From positions 434,001-498,000 of the forward strand of contig JAKUHH010000150.1 in the NCBI GenBank assembly GCA_022701365.1: a stretch of DNA of 64,000 bases. Reading direction: 5' to 3'. Under the pieces are notes generated by a model, which saw only the letters and a list, made by a program, of their open reading frames with translations, ran no database searches and was not told the origin of the DNA. Shown in pieces: positions 11,126 to 21,899 of the stretch; within the stretch, counting starts at the first letter, position 1; each line of letters opens with the position of its first letter. Made by a program: the position numbers and the translations under genes. This DNA comes from Mycocentrospora acerina. Lineage: Eukaryota; Ascomycota; Dothideomycetes; Pleosporales.

Positions 11126-12264
11126 CTATAAAATTACAACTTCCTCACGATGGAAATCTGCCATGCCCTCTCTGACAACCTTCCGCAGTTGTGCACCTAC
11201 GCGGCCTAGTTCTCCGCCACCCTTGGCCGCTTGCTCCAACCCCGCGACGACTGCTGCCTCTGCTCTGTTGTGGAACACTCTTTGCCGATCTTCGCGATCC
11301 TCATACATCTCTGCCTCCTCATCTCTTGTTGCACCGAAAAGGTTCAAATGCGCGTAGACGTTGGAGCGCTCCGAAAGTACATGATGCTGCGACTGCCACA
11401 GTGGGAAACTGCCGTCACTGAGGACAACCGAAGTGACTGCTTGCGCATGGTAAAGTCCGATTCGGAGAAACGATGCTAACGCACTGATCTGCTTGACCTG
11501 CAATTTCGAGCCGGACGTTGCTGTTGATTTGACTAGTGAACCCGGAGTCGACCATTTGCTCGCGGCCTCGCTTTGCCAGCCAAGCAAACTGAGGAAGCAC
11601 TTCAGCATCTTCACCCAGCCCCCGGCACAGCTGACAACTTCATCGCCTGCAACTGAAAGCAGCCATTCAAGAACGTCGACGGCAAAAGTTCGAATCTCGG
11701 TAGCTAAATGCGTCATGCCAGCTCTTGTGTGGAGCAAGAGCTGATCTGCGTGACCTGCAACATCTTCTTTAGGCAAACATCTCAAAAGTTTAAGAAGTTG
11801 CTCGCGTACGCCTTTTGAACCGTCGAGGATGAGTCGTTGGGCTACAGGAATAATGACAGATGCCGGTTGGGGTAATGGAGATCCAGGAGGATTGTTGGTA
11901 AGTGCTGTCGTCAAGTAGGCCAGGGATTCCTTTCGTTGTGTGTCCGCCTTATGATTGAGAAGGCCGAGATGATGTGCGCATTGCGCCTCTATTGTTGGCG
12001 CAGTTGTAGAAAGCGCCTGTTGTTTTAAGGCAATTGCTGTGACGATGTGAGATCTTGCGATAAGATTCAAGCTTCTTCTCGGGCAAACTCACATTTGGCT
12101 CGAAAACTTGTATTCGTGCTGTTAGCGGCCTTGGGCGCAGTTTTTCCAACCCTCAGTTTCACTTTCTACACAATATTAGTACAACAACACGCCGTCTTTC
12201 TCGGTGCATGTCCCACCTGAAAATCCTTCTTCTTCTCCTTCTTCTTTTTGGAACTGGAAGTCAT
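11126..12264 (-). CDS. IPI1: pre-rRNA-processing protein Ipi1
   Basis: Three exons, 12217-12264, 12093-12165 and 11126-12036, encode 343 residues, close to the yeast Ipi1 length. The N-terminus is a lysine run (SSSKKKKEKKKDF) followed by KVKLRVGK and SIALKQQALST, the typical Ipi1/TEX10 opening. A helical-repeat body follows, with HLGLLNHKADTQRKESLAYLT and a DGSKGVREQLLKLL segment. Ipi1 is part of the Rix1 complex (with Rix1/Ipi2 and Ipi3), which works in the nucleus on ITS2 processing and pre-60S maturation. The N-terminal basic tract fits nuclear import. The gene is divergent from the roadblock gene across 322 bp. Confidence 0.9.
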
Positions 12265-12586
12265 GATGTTCTTCAGCCGCAATCAAGATGTGAATTCTCG
12301 TGTATTATAAAGACAATAGTCGTCAGAAGCATGAATACAGTGAAGAACAACTACATACGCGGGATACAGTTGTAGTTTGTATGCGACTATGCGAACGTTC
12401 ACGGGTGAGGAAAATTGAAGATCTGCGATATTAGTCTAACCGACTCTAGTATGGTCAGCTTTTGTACCCTTCTTGGCAGAACTCGCCGCGGCGATGCTGC
12501 AGACGCGGTCAGGTCAACAAGCAACGTAAATACCGTTTTGTGCAGCTTGTAGTATTCGCGCTCTGTTTCCTTTGCCGTGTCTCAAT
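12265..12586. other. divergent promoter of IPI1 and roadblock gene
   Basis: A 322-bp shared upstream region with no coding content. I see no strong TATA element, which fits housekeeping expression. Confidence 0.5.
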
Positions 12587-13094
12587 ATGACGCAAAACAC
12601 TGTAAGGATTTCTTATAGGGTAATTTGCGCACAAAACTAACACATCTTAGTCCGATGAGACTCTTTCCCTCCTCACACGGCTCAGCCAGAAGCCTGGAGT
12701 TCAAAGCACTCTTATTCTGTCGCGCGAAACCGGAGCGATAGTTCGCACATCAGGGTTAATCTCGAACACCTCCTCAGCGAATCCCAACAGCACTTTACCA
12801 GCATCGGCTGAAGCAAATTCGGACAACTACGCAAACACGAGAAAAGAGGGGGGCCTACAGAGTGCAGAAGACGTTGCAAGCATGGTGTGGGCGTTCTTGA
12901 GTGCGGCAGGAGATCTTCTTGATGGGCTCGACAAGGAAGATGAAGTCAAGTTACTCAGATTGCGGACAAGGAAGAAGGAATTGGTTATAATACCAGGTAC
13001 GATACAGCCCATACGCGAATCACTGGCTCTGGCTGACGAAGAACTAGACCCCAAGTTTATTCTTGTTGCCATTCACGATACCCCACCCGCGTGA
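12587..13094 (+). CDS. roadblock/LC7 domain protein
   Basis: Three exons, 12587-12601, 12651-12996 and 13048-13094, encode 135 residues. The protein opens with MTQNT and SDETLSLLTRLSQKPGVQ, has a strand LILSRETGAIVRTSG, then a Ser/Asn-rich insert, a helix EDVASMVWAFLSAAGDLLDGL, and ends with strands KLLRLRTRKKELVIIPD and FILVAIHDTPPA. This beta-alpha-beta layout is the roadblock/LC7 fold, used by dynein light chains of the DYNLRB class and by small-GTPase regulators of the Ragulator/MglB kind. The last intron (12997-13047, 51 nt) is also an open frame, but its removal restores the family-typical IIPDPKFILV junction. A dynein light chain role is most likely, though not proven. Confidence 0.85.
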
Positions 13095-13966
13095 GTCGGT
13101 CACCGTACGCATGAGATGCAGAGCTCGTTTTTCTTTCAGCGTTATGATACCCCACACGTTAGAAACAGGCAATTCGATTTACTCACTCAACGGCCCCGCT
13201 AATAGGTTCTTACCATCATAAGACTATGTAACTGCGATCCCTAGTGACTGATTTGCACATTGATGATATTAACACAGATGTGTCAAAGTCTATGAAGGTA
13301 AGGTGCATGAAATTGTACTAAGTAAAGCGCTGGCTTGTCGTATACGAACAGGAACAATTTGTAGTGCAGAGAGAGATTCTTCTAGAGGGCGTTTAGGTGT
13401 CCAAATGTTGGAGTCCGTGCAGCGCATGCAATATGATTCGCGTTTTCTAGTCTTTCATATGCGCGTTCTCCTATGTGGATGGCGGCGTGTAATGAAGACC
13501 GCTAGCCTCGCTGTCACATCTTGATCGTCAAAAAAGACATAGGCTTTATTTGGACTGTGCGTGTTGATTGCTTTTATTTGTCATCCTAATTCCAATGTGC
13601 TTGAGAATTCAAATCGACTCCTGCTACGTTGCTTAAAAATTGTTGATAACCATGGGTATCTTATTAAAGAATCTTAATCTGGCTGCGCTACATGGGTGTT
13701 AACCCTCCTGCCGGTTCCTAGATAGCTGTTGGCTCCCAAACAGGACGAGCACCGTGATGGTGGGGCAGTGGTATTTGTCAAAGCCCCGCAGATAGTAGCT
13801 CCTTTCGGAGTTTCACTCGGCATGGCCAATTCGTCATTGCGGGGCGTCCAGAATCTCGAAGCTCAGCTTATACAAACACTGCCCCTCCGAAGCTCCTTAA
13901 AGCTACAACGTCTTCTCTCAATCGTCCATCCTCTCCAATTATACTACCAAATCCCCAACTGACAAC
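13095..13966. other. intergenic region, nothing recognised
   Basis: 872 bp between two plus-strand genes. The right end is a C/A-rich leader of the peroxiredoxin gene (about 13900-13966). No domain-bearing frame is found. Confidence 0.5.
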
Positions 13967-14706
13967 ATGGCTCCTCTTCAAGTTGGCGACTCTCTGCCTG
14001 AAGGCGTAAAGTTCGAGTACGTACCTCGGTTATGTCGAAAGCTTCATTCGTCAATCATTCTACACCGACACAGACTAATAATTTCTACTCTAGGTGGGCA
14101 CCCATCACGGACTCTGATCCTACCGCTTGCGGGCTTCCTCAGCTGTATGATGCCAACAAAGAGTGGGCAAACAAAAAGGTCGTCGTTGTCAGCGTGCCTG
14201 GCGCATTCACTCCCGGATGCCAGGCTCGTCACCTTCCCCCATATATTGAGAAACTCGATGAATTGAAGAAGAAGGGTGTTGACCTCGTGGCTATTATTGC
14301 AAGCAATGACAGCTGGGTCATGAACGCTTGGGGCAAGGTCAACGGTGTTAAGGGAGACGATATCGTGAGTACCAGAGGAAGATTAGACAGCAAAGTTGAC
14401 ATTCAACTGACTACGCACAGCTCTTCCTCAGCGACACGAAGTCTTTTTTCTCTAAGAACCACGGCTGGGCTGCTGGAATGGGCGACCGCAAGTAAGCTAT
14501 ACTACGCTTGATCGCCAATGGATCTGTACTGATTGATTTAAAGCGGCCGATGGGCCATCGTCTTCGATAACGGCAAGGTTGTGTACGCTGAGAACGAGTC
14601 CAACCCAGGACAAGTCACGGTACGTGCTTTTTTCTTCAAGCATGCCTCATATCAACTCACGAGATTACAGGTTTCTGGCGCAGAGTCTGTACTTGCCAAG
14701 TTGTAA
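13967..14706 (+). CDS. peroxiredoxin, Prx5/PMP20 type
   Basis: Five exons, 13967-14016, 14094-14364, 14421-14491, 14544-14619 and 14671-14706, give 167 residues, the usual length for fungal PMP20/Asp f 3-like peroxiredoxins. The peroxidatic Cys59 lies in VPGAFTPGCQARHLPPY. Downstream marks are VDLVAIIASND, the FLSDTKSFFSKNHGW segment and RWAIVFDNGKVVYAE. The enzyme reduces hydrogen and alkyl peroxides with thioredoxin or glutathione. The C-terminus is AKL, a variant of the SKL peroxisomal targeting signal, as in yeast PMP20 proteins, so peroxisomal location is likely. No clear resolving cysteine is seen, as in atypical or 1-Cys members. Confidence 0.95.
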
Positions 14707-16071
14707 ACGCGCAACGCGGCGTGTCACTTTTTGAAAGGCATCTATAGAATAAGGCGCTGGCGAGGTCATAGATTATAGACCTCTCCTCCTTTGGGGATTA
14801 GGGCGATCCAAGGATGAAGAGAACGGGACCAATTAGAACATAGCCTTCATCAGTGCAAGCATCGATACCATCCGTGACCATTTGCATTCTCTTCGATTTC
14901 TCCGTGGTCCGAATCTGATCAAGAACAATTCCAAGACCACCCTCGTTACAACCACCCTAAACACCGAGTCCCACCTCTTCCTTTGATACAATTTTTTGTT
15001 TAGTTCAGCAGCTTGTAGAATTTTGTTTCTGGTACTTCAAACAACTCGTTCTGCCATTCTATTCTCGTGTTCTGACACTATTGATTGCTTTGAAACATTG
15101 AGTCTCAACTCCCATGAAGGCTGGAGCCGTCCAAAATGGTGAAGTATGGCATTGGAGATGAATTAGTAAGGTTTTTTAGTTCAAGCAGAAAGTTTAAGAG
15201 TTGGGTTAGCATTCAAGGGGCTATTGTTTGAAATGTCTAAGTGTAATGCCATTTACATGCCTTAAGAGTTCAAAAGGTAAACATGAATACTTGGAGTATT
15301 CCTTTGTGGCGAAATCCTTGTAACATCTGGTTTCGTTGTACATTCTCGCTTATGGTACATAAATTGTTGTGTGTACCAATCTCAATCTTGAGTCCGATAC
15401 ACATAGCCTCATCGGTGAGTTGTTCTACGCCATTTTCAGAATTAGCCAAACCGGAGATGTGCAAAAATCCGGGAGTTAGCTTCAATACATGTAATTAGAT
15501 GATTACATAAATGAAACATCTCAGATACCCTTAGAGGAGGTTATGCGTGACGTCGTATAATTTTGTACTTGAACATCTACTCGCCACTCATAGAAAGCTC
15601 CTGCGCACAACAACCATAATAATCGCTCTGCCCTGTACTTTTGGTCCGTTGCAAAAGCAGATGAATCTTTCGATGTAAGTTTTCTCTAGTTCATCAATCA
15701 GACTGTCATCGCCTGTAACGTAATTGCACTTGTGAATACCATCACGCTGGAAGCGGTATTTTCCGTCCTTCGTGATGCTATTCTCTATAGAAGAGCGCCT
15801 GGACTGGTACAAGACTAAAACGATAATATGCACTAAACCCGATATCTAGAAAATTGAATTCAACTAGAACGCGGTAATCTAGGATGACCTTTCTTGACGG
15901 GAAAATGTCTCGTCACAAAGTACGAGGGAAACCAAGCGGTTGAAGTCATTCAGGCACAATCACATTACCTTTATACACATCATGAGAACACTTTTAAATC
16001 GAAAATTGCAGTGACTTCTGCTTGGGGCAATAGGTAAACAACATTGTTGTGATTTTAATGGTCCAAGTTCT
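14707..16071. other. AT-rich intergenic region, nothing recognised
   Basis: 1365 bp between converging genes. Both strands carry only short frames without motifs. It could contain decayed mobile DNA, but no terminal repeats or transposase remnants are visible. Confidence 0.45.
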
Positions 16072-16848
16072 CTAAGGAACACTGATTCCTGTGAACTCAG
16101 CACATATCTTCAGTAGCTGCTCTTGCGCCTGCTCATCATCTGCATCCTTCTTCGGAGTTCCCTCCCTTCTTCCAGGCCTAAAATACCTTCCACTCTTTTT
16201 TGCATCCTGCTCTTCGCCCTCTGCAAGCATAACATAGCTCTCCACAGCTGCATCGATGCTTCCCGAAGCAGAACTGCCACCCATCTTCGTCGCCACCCAA
16301 CCCGGATCCAGTGAGTTACTCTTAACATCAGGCCACCTCCTTGCAAAGGCCTTTGCAAACATGGTATTGTGTAATTTACTTGCACAGTACGCTGAGTCAT
16401 CGCTCCATTTGTTCTCGCCTCGCTTGGTCCACAGGATATCGTCCATGCTAGCGTCGCCACTTTGATGCAGTTCCGAAGAAAGGAAGACCAAGCGTTTCGG
16501 ACGAGAACACAAAGCTGTTAGAATATATGGGGCCAGGGTATTCACAGCTGCAAGAGCTGGAATACCATCACTGGTCTTGCGGTACCCTCCTCGATACAGA
16601 CCAGCGTTATGGATGATACAATCGAACGATCCCAAATTGTTGAGTTGACCAGCCAAAGCCTTGGTCTCTGATACACTGGAAAGATCGCCGGTTACGACTG
16701 TTTCAGCGCCTGGACAGGCCACAGTGGCATCTTTTGCGCGTTGGGCGTTTCGCGCATGCAGAACAACGGAATGTCCATTTGCGACCAGACGTTGGGCGAC
16801 GAGGGAGCCAAGGCCATCTGAAGAGCCCGTGATAAAGATTCTTGCCAT
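16072..16848 (-). CDS. short-chain dehydrogenase/reductase
   Basis: An intronless 258-residue SDR. The N-terminal cofactor motif is ITGSSDGLGSLVA (TGxxxGxG type). IIHNAGLY corresponds to the NNAG strand, LVFLSSELH carries the catalytic serine, and YCASKLHN supplies the YxxxK tyrosine and lysine. LDPGWVATKMGG is the usual post-catalytic loop. The final 45 residues are charged and include RYFRPGRREGTPKKDADDEQ, typical of stand-alone fungal SDRs of unknown substrate. No targeting signal is seen. It borders the gene-poor stretch to the right. Confidence 0.9.
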   Translation of the reverse strand: MARIFITGSSDGLGSLVAQRLVANGHSVVLHARNAQRAKDATVACPGAETVVTGDLSSVSETKALAGQLNNLGSFDCIIHNAGLYRGGYRKTSDGIPALAAVNTLAPYILTALCSRPKRLVFLSSELHQSGDASMDDILWTKRGENKWSDDSAYCASKLHNTMFAKAFARRWPDVKSNSLDPGWVATKMGGSSASGSIDAAVESYVMLAEGEEQDAKKSGRYFRPGRREGTPKKDADDEQAQEQLLKICAEFTGISVP

Positions 16849-19800
16849 CTTTAGTTGTGTAGGTTGAGATTAGAATGTCGCCTGGAATGGGTTGTTGTAA
16901 GAGGGGCATTTCTTGATAAATGTGTCATTTTCAACCTGATTTATCGGCACAGCCTCGGCTGATGCATAAAGAGCTGCAAGATCTCAACTTTAACCATTTT
17001 CGGTACCCAATGACTCTGCAATTGAAGCTGATATCGAATTCAACTCAGCACATTACAAAGACTAATGCTGGAAGAATTCCGCATTAAATGACTGATGGAG
17101 AATTCAAAGGAACTTAACTACTCGCTTTAATCGTTTGTGAAGAAAAATCGAAGGTAAATTCACAGGCTTTGGCCACAGTCGCAGACCTTTTGAATCCCGC
17201 CATTTAATTCTTTTTCCTCGATCCTTAGAAATGTTACAAGTTCCACTGAGATCGAAGTGTTTCTATTTCCCAATGCCTACGTAACAACTAGAAATTTCAT
17301 ATCTAGATAGACGTACATTTTACTCTGTATTTGTTTAGCACAAAAGTAATGAAGGGCCTTAGAGAATGATTTTCTTAAGATAGTACTGAAAGTAGAGAAA
17401 TTGCAAGTTTAGCCAACTGATAGAAACATAATTTCGACACAGGCGTGACTATGAGTTGGAAAAATAGGAAAGCCTTTTGGAGTATCCCTGTAGATAATTT
17501 ATTGAAATCACTTCGCTCCTGATTCCCAGCATACGGCCTACTGTTTCGTAATACTAGCCATGATTCTGCAGAGTGAGCTAGGCGTGTGACTACTCCTTCA
17601 TACTGATCTAGTTGTTTTGCCCCTTTAATCAGAGTACTTGTATTCTTTTTATTCAAACTTATGGGGGAAGGAATTGGACCACAACACAGCCAAGGCATTG
17701 CACATGCTGATAGATTATGGTAAAGAATTTGTGTCATTCCGTTGTCAATACCGCAGGACCTTGTATCTAGCCATCCCACAGACGTTCAGTGGCTGACGGA
17801 ATTTGGACTGTGTGACTGCGAAAAAGAGCCCTTTATCAACACAGACTCCTATCTGAGCTTTTTGTGGCAATACCGCATAAAATCATGATTCAACTTATCG
17901 ATATGCCCAAGTCACGGCATCTGCTGGTAGGCTCTATTTTTTTTTGGCCGTCACCATAGGTGTCAAAGAGTGGTTTTTTAACGGAACGATACCTCACTAC
18001 TGCCTTACAACTTGAACTTAATTGATTTTTTAAGACGGCTTATTCTGTAACGATTTCTTTGCGATGAATCTTTTGTCAACTACCCAAGTTCAACGCAAAA
18101 GCTACTTTTTCAACGCATAAGACAGAACTTTGAAATAATCTACCCAACTCTTCCTAAATAGGACAATGAATCCTCATTAATGAATGAGGGTGTGACACTT
18201 CTGAAGCTACCGAAATTGGCCGTCGACCAAAGCTGGGCGGATGGGAATACACGTGGTCGAGGTGCCGTAAGAGCCGTGGTGTGAGAGTTGTGATCCGATC
18301 AATGCGTGTATTTCCACTTCCCGTGGAAGCCGAGCGTCGATCTGAAGATCCTGGAACTTGGTCCACACTGTCGATCTTAAGCCGAAGAGATATACCTAGG
18401 ACTGTAGTGCTCTTTGGAAGCTGGCGTCATTGAATAAAATGACTAACTAGCTTGGCATAGAAGTTGAATTGCTACGCGATCTTGAAACCCCACTTATATC
18501 ACTTGTCTCAGGCTTTCACTGCCGGGAATCTCGAACCGAGGCCGTTAGATTTGAGGCTTCGCGACGACAGGTGAGGTTCAGTTACATGAAACGTCTTTGC
18601 AGACTACCTCGGTAGAACTTGAGTCCACTACCTTGTTCAACTTCAATCGATTGAATAAATTAGGTCTTTCATAGAGAAGAGAAGCAAGTCTGATTACACA
18701 TTGGAGGCCTCTGTTTCCATTGTTCTTTGGAGTCCAGGGTCAGCAAATAGCCTGCAAGTGATCTGTTGTTTCCGGTTTCTTCTTACAGCCCAACGTTTAC
18801 CGTCAGAATGGTTTCACATGGCACGTGATTCGTTGTGGGGTGTAGAACAGCCATACACCTTGGGTATTGTTGTTGAAGTGTTTCAAGTGCACACACTTGC
18901 TTTTTGCGTCACGATACGACTTGAAACAAACAAGCGCCACCAGATACCGCCAACTGATACTATTCGTTCCAGAACATTTGGTGGTTTAACAAGTCCTCAT
19001 AAGAAAACCAATTTCTAAATAGACGCTGTAGATTGGGTGTCTTATGAGAGCTATGGGTCACGGCAAGTCTCATCCAATATTGATATCTCTAGCCTGTCCT
19101 TTGTTGGTAGAAAGAAGTAATTAATCTATTTTACGTTGTTTTAAATCTTTTTAGACCGAGGTTGTTTTATCTCTCTAGGTTCAAACATTGACACTCAAGG
19201 GCAGGTAGACACAGTCTATACACATGGCCCTCAGTGAGCGCATGAACGGTTGTAATTCCGGGGTATCCTCGCGCATCAGTGTTGTCTGTTCCATCTTAAG
19301 CAAGGATTAGGGCGAGGAAGGAACACAAAACTGCACGAATCGGAGTAGAGTGTCCGGCAGTGGGTCTCACTTGATATGTGACGTTTTATTAAAAGCCATG
19401 TTTTCGGCACTACTCACTAGGATGCATGACTGCCGAACTCCAGTTAGCCTCTTTTGTTCACGGCTGCATGAACAGTCATCACCCTTATGATGTTTCGAGT
19501 CAGTGAAGGCGGTACATTGAGTCAATCTATGGTACATTCCTCGGCTTGTTCCTTTTAGGTGCCCTTCGGATTTTCCCATGCAATCACTCTCCAAACAAGG
19601 ACTGCGGTTTCAGGTACTCTACAATGAAATCACTTGGCCTTTCTTTTTGTCCTGTCATGGACCGGGTAATTCTTGGCGGCTACTTCACCATGAAGCTTTT
19701 GACTTTATAAGAGGCCTGGTTGCTACCAATAGCTTCAACATCATCAACTCGCTTCTCACTCATTCAGATACCTCGTCTAGGCCGGGCCTCACATTCACTT

Positions 19801-19881
19801 CATTGCTTTCTGTCATTCGCTCAATTCCTTGCTTATCCAAACATCTTTCAACATCAGCAAACCTTCGTTATCTTATACATC
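16849..19881. other. 3-kb gene-poor, AT-rich stretch
   Basis: I find no gene on either strand. The longest open frame (17375-17779, minus) has no recognisable domain. A B-box-like element on the minus strand at 18525-18537 resembles a tRNA T-arm but does not belong to a foldable tRNA. The right end contains the cutinase promoter with TATAAGAG at 19706-19713. Confidence 0.5.
19706..19713 (+). promoter_or_regulatory. putative TATA box of the cutinase gene
   Basis: TATAAGAG lies 169 bp before the cutinase ATG. The spacing implies a 5' UTR of roughly 130 nt. Assignment is by position and consensus only. Confidence 0.45.
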
Positions 19882-20693
19882 ATGTACATCCAAACCATTG
19901 CCATTGCCGCCATTGTTAGTCTTGCTAGTGCCGGTCCTATCAATGCTCGACAGTTTGGTAGTATCGGAGGTACTAGTACCACTTCAAAAGAATTCTCGCA
20001 AGGCGGCTGCAGGGATATTCTCTTCGCATGGGCTCGTGGATCCACGGAAACAGGAAACATGGTATGGCAGCTCTCAAATCTCCATCAAAGTTCTATCACT
20101 GACAAATTTAGGGTACTGTTGTTGGTCCTCCTACCAGCAACGGCCTCAAGAAAGCCTTTGGTGCTAATGCAGTTGCAACCGAGGGTGTTGATTACGCCGC
20201 CAGCCTTGGAACCAACGCCATCCCCGGTGGTACCGACGCCAGATCCAAGAAACTTTTTCAAGACACACTCAACTCAATGGCGCAGAAATGCCCTAACTCC
20301 GTCATTGTCAGCGGCGGTTACTCGCAGGGTGCAGCTGTCAACCACCGCGCTATCGAGGAGCTTGACGCCAGCGTAAAGGATCAGATCGCTGGAGTTGTAC
20401 TCTACGGTGACACTCAAAAGGCGCAAGACAATAACCAGATCCCTAACTTTCCCGCCGACAAGGTCAAGATCATTTGCCAATTGGGAGATATGGTATGCTT
20501 GGGTACGTTGACAGTCCTACCTGCACACTTGACCTACGGGTCTCGCGCGAATGAGGGTATCGAGTTCTTGACTCAAAAAATTAAGGCCGCTCAAGCAAAG
20601 ATCAAGACCAGGAACGCGAAGATGGAGGCTGAGAAGAGGGCAGTTGCAATGGTTGAAAAAGTCAAGAATGTGGCTATGTCGCTTGCGGCATAG
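19882..20693 (+). CDS. secreted cutinase with lysine-rich C-terminal extension
   Basis: Two exons, 19882-20061 and 20112-20693, encode 253 residues. A signal peptide (about residues 1-18, ending SLASAGP) precedes the cutinase domain. The domain has CRDILFAWARGSTETGN, the nucleophile motif GYSQG with Ser131, GDMVC with catalytic Asp186, and AHLTYG with His199, so the triad is complete and the disulfide-forming cysteines are present. Cutinases hydrolyse the polyester of plant cuticle outside the cell. After the normal end of the domain the protein continues for about 45 residues as a Lys/Glu/Ala-rich, predicted amphipathic helix (from NEGIEFLTQKIKAAQ to the end). That tail is unusual for the family. 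A mannanase gene follows 1.2 kb downstream on the same strand. Confidence 0.9.
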
Positions 20694-21899
20694 GCGGTTT
20701 GTTCGGAGGTGATGCTTCGTAGTGAACAAACTCTTACATAGAACTGGAGTGAGAGATTGGGCAGAAATGCTTGTTTACTTTCCATCAGCTACTTCGCTTC
20801 GTTTAATCACACCTTGTGTCTAATTCTATCTTATGAAGTGATGTCGTTGCCGAAGTCAAATTTACTTGCCTTTTGTCCCGTAAATAGCATAAACGTTTTC
20901 ATCATTATAATGGGTGAATTACGGAGATTTTCGGAAATGTAGCTATGAAGATGTGGCTAGGTAGGTATTGAAGTACTTATATCCTGTCAGCAAACGGCAT
21001 ACGATTCGTACTAGTTTGTAGACCATACTTATTATATAGCTTAGATTTTTATCATGGGCTCAGCTTGATTTGGACGGAATTTGCTGGTGATATGGAAATA
21101 GTTTCTTTGTTTGTTGTCTGTAGGCATAGATACCCGAGCCAACCAGAAGTAACTTAGTCCATATCCCTGATTTCGAGTGCTCTAGAAATTCGCACTCTCC
21201 ACGTTCCGCCTTCACCTCATCGATGCAGTTTTACCATAGGAAACATCGTCATTGCTCCTAGACGAGGCAGATGAAAATGGCTACCAGCAATATCACTATA
21301 GCAGCCTTCGGAATGTCACGGTCCGTGGCCTCGACTATACCCACCTATTCTCATTGTCCACATGCTTAATTGAATTTGAAACTCTGCGATCAAGTTTGTA
21401 GTTCCTATTCCGAAAATCCCATGGCCACCCCGCTCATCTACGCATCGAGCGCGGAGCAGTCGCCCGCAATATCGCATATATTGCCCTCGTGACGCAGAAC
21501 AACCTAGCGTCAAGTTCGCGAACGCCCTCGGCTCCACTGAGCCAACTCAAACTCTCCAAGCTGACGCAATTATCTGGAGATCTCTTTTTGAGAGGCGAAT
21601 GAGCGGAACATTTCGAAAAGCCATTGCACATCAATCAAGTCAACACGTATCCCAGACGCATAACTCATCATGTACCTGAATCGTTGGATTTTTTTAATCT
21701 ATTACAGTGTAACTGGTGCCAATTATACGTTCTTAAGAGCAAAAACCTTCTTGTGAACGGACAGCCCAGCTCCGCCTAGTTTCGGGGTAGCTCATCATGA
21801 TGGTAGGAGTAGTAGGGGTATGTCTCGTTGTCCTTATAAGAATAGTCAGCTCGAGATTGTATGGCTTTACGAACCAACACAACATCTAATTTGTTAACA
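20694..21899. other. intergenic region between cutinase and mannanase
   Basis: AT-rich, with no supported gene. It ends in the mannanase promoter with TATAAG at 21835-21840. Confidence 0.5.
21835..21840 (+). promoter_or_regulatory. putative TATA box of the mannanase gene
   Basis: TATAAG is 65 bp upstream of the mannanase ATG, in CCTTATAAGAAT. The distance is plausible for a fungal promoter with a short leader. Confidence 0.5.

Noticed and set aside
17375..17779. 134-codon open frame on the minus strand
   Set aside because: No recognisable domain, no neighbouring exons, and AT-rich surroundings.
18500..18600. Possible tRNA on the minus strand around a B-box-like sequence
   Set aside because: The T-arm-like element has an extra base and its stem does not pair. 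No matching acceptor stem or anticodon arm can be folded around it.
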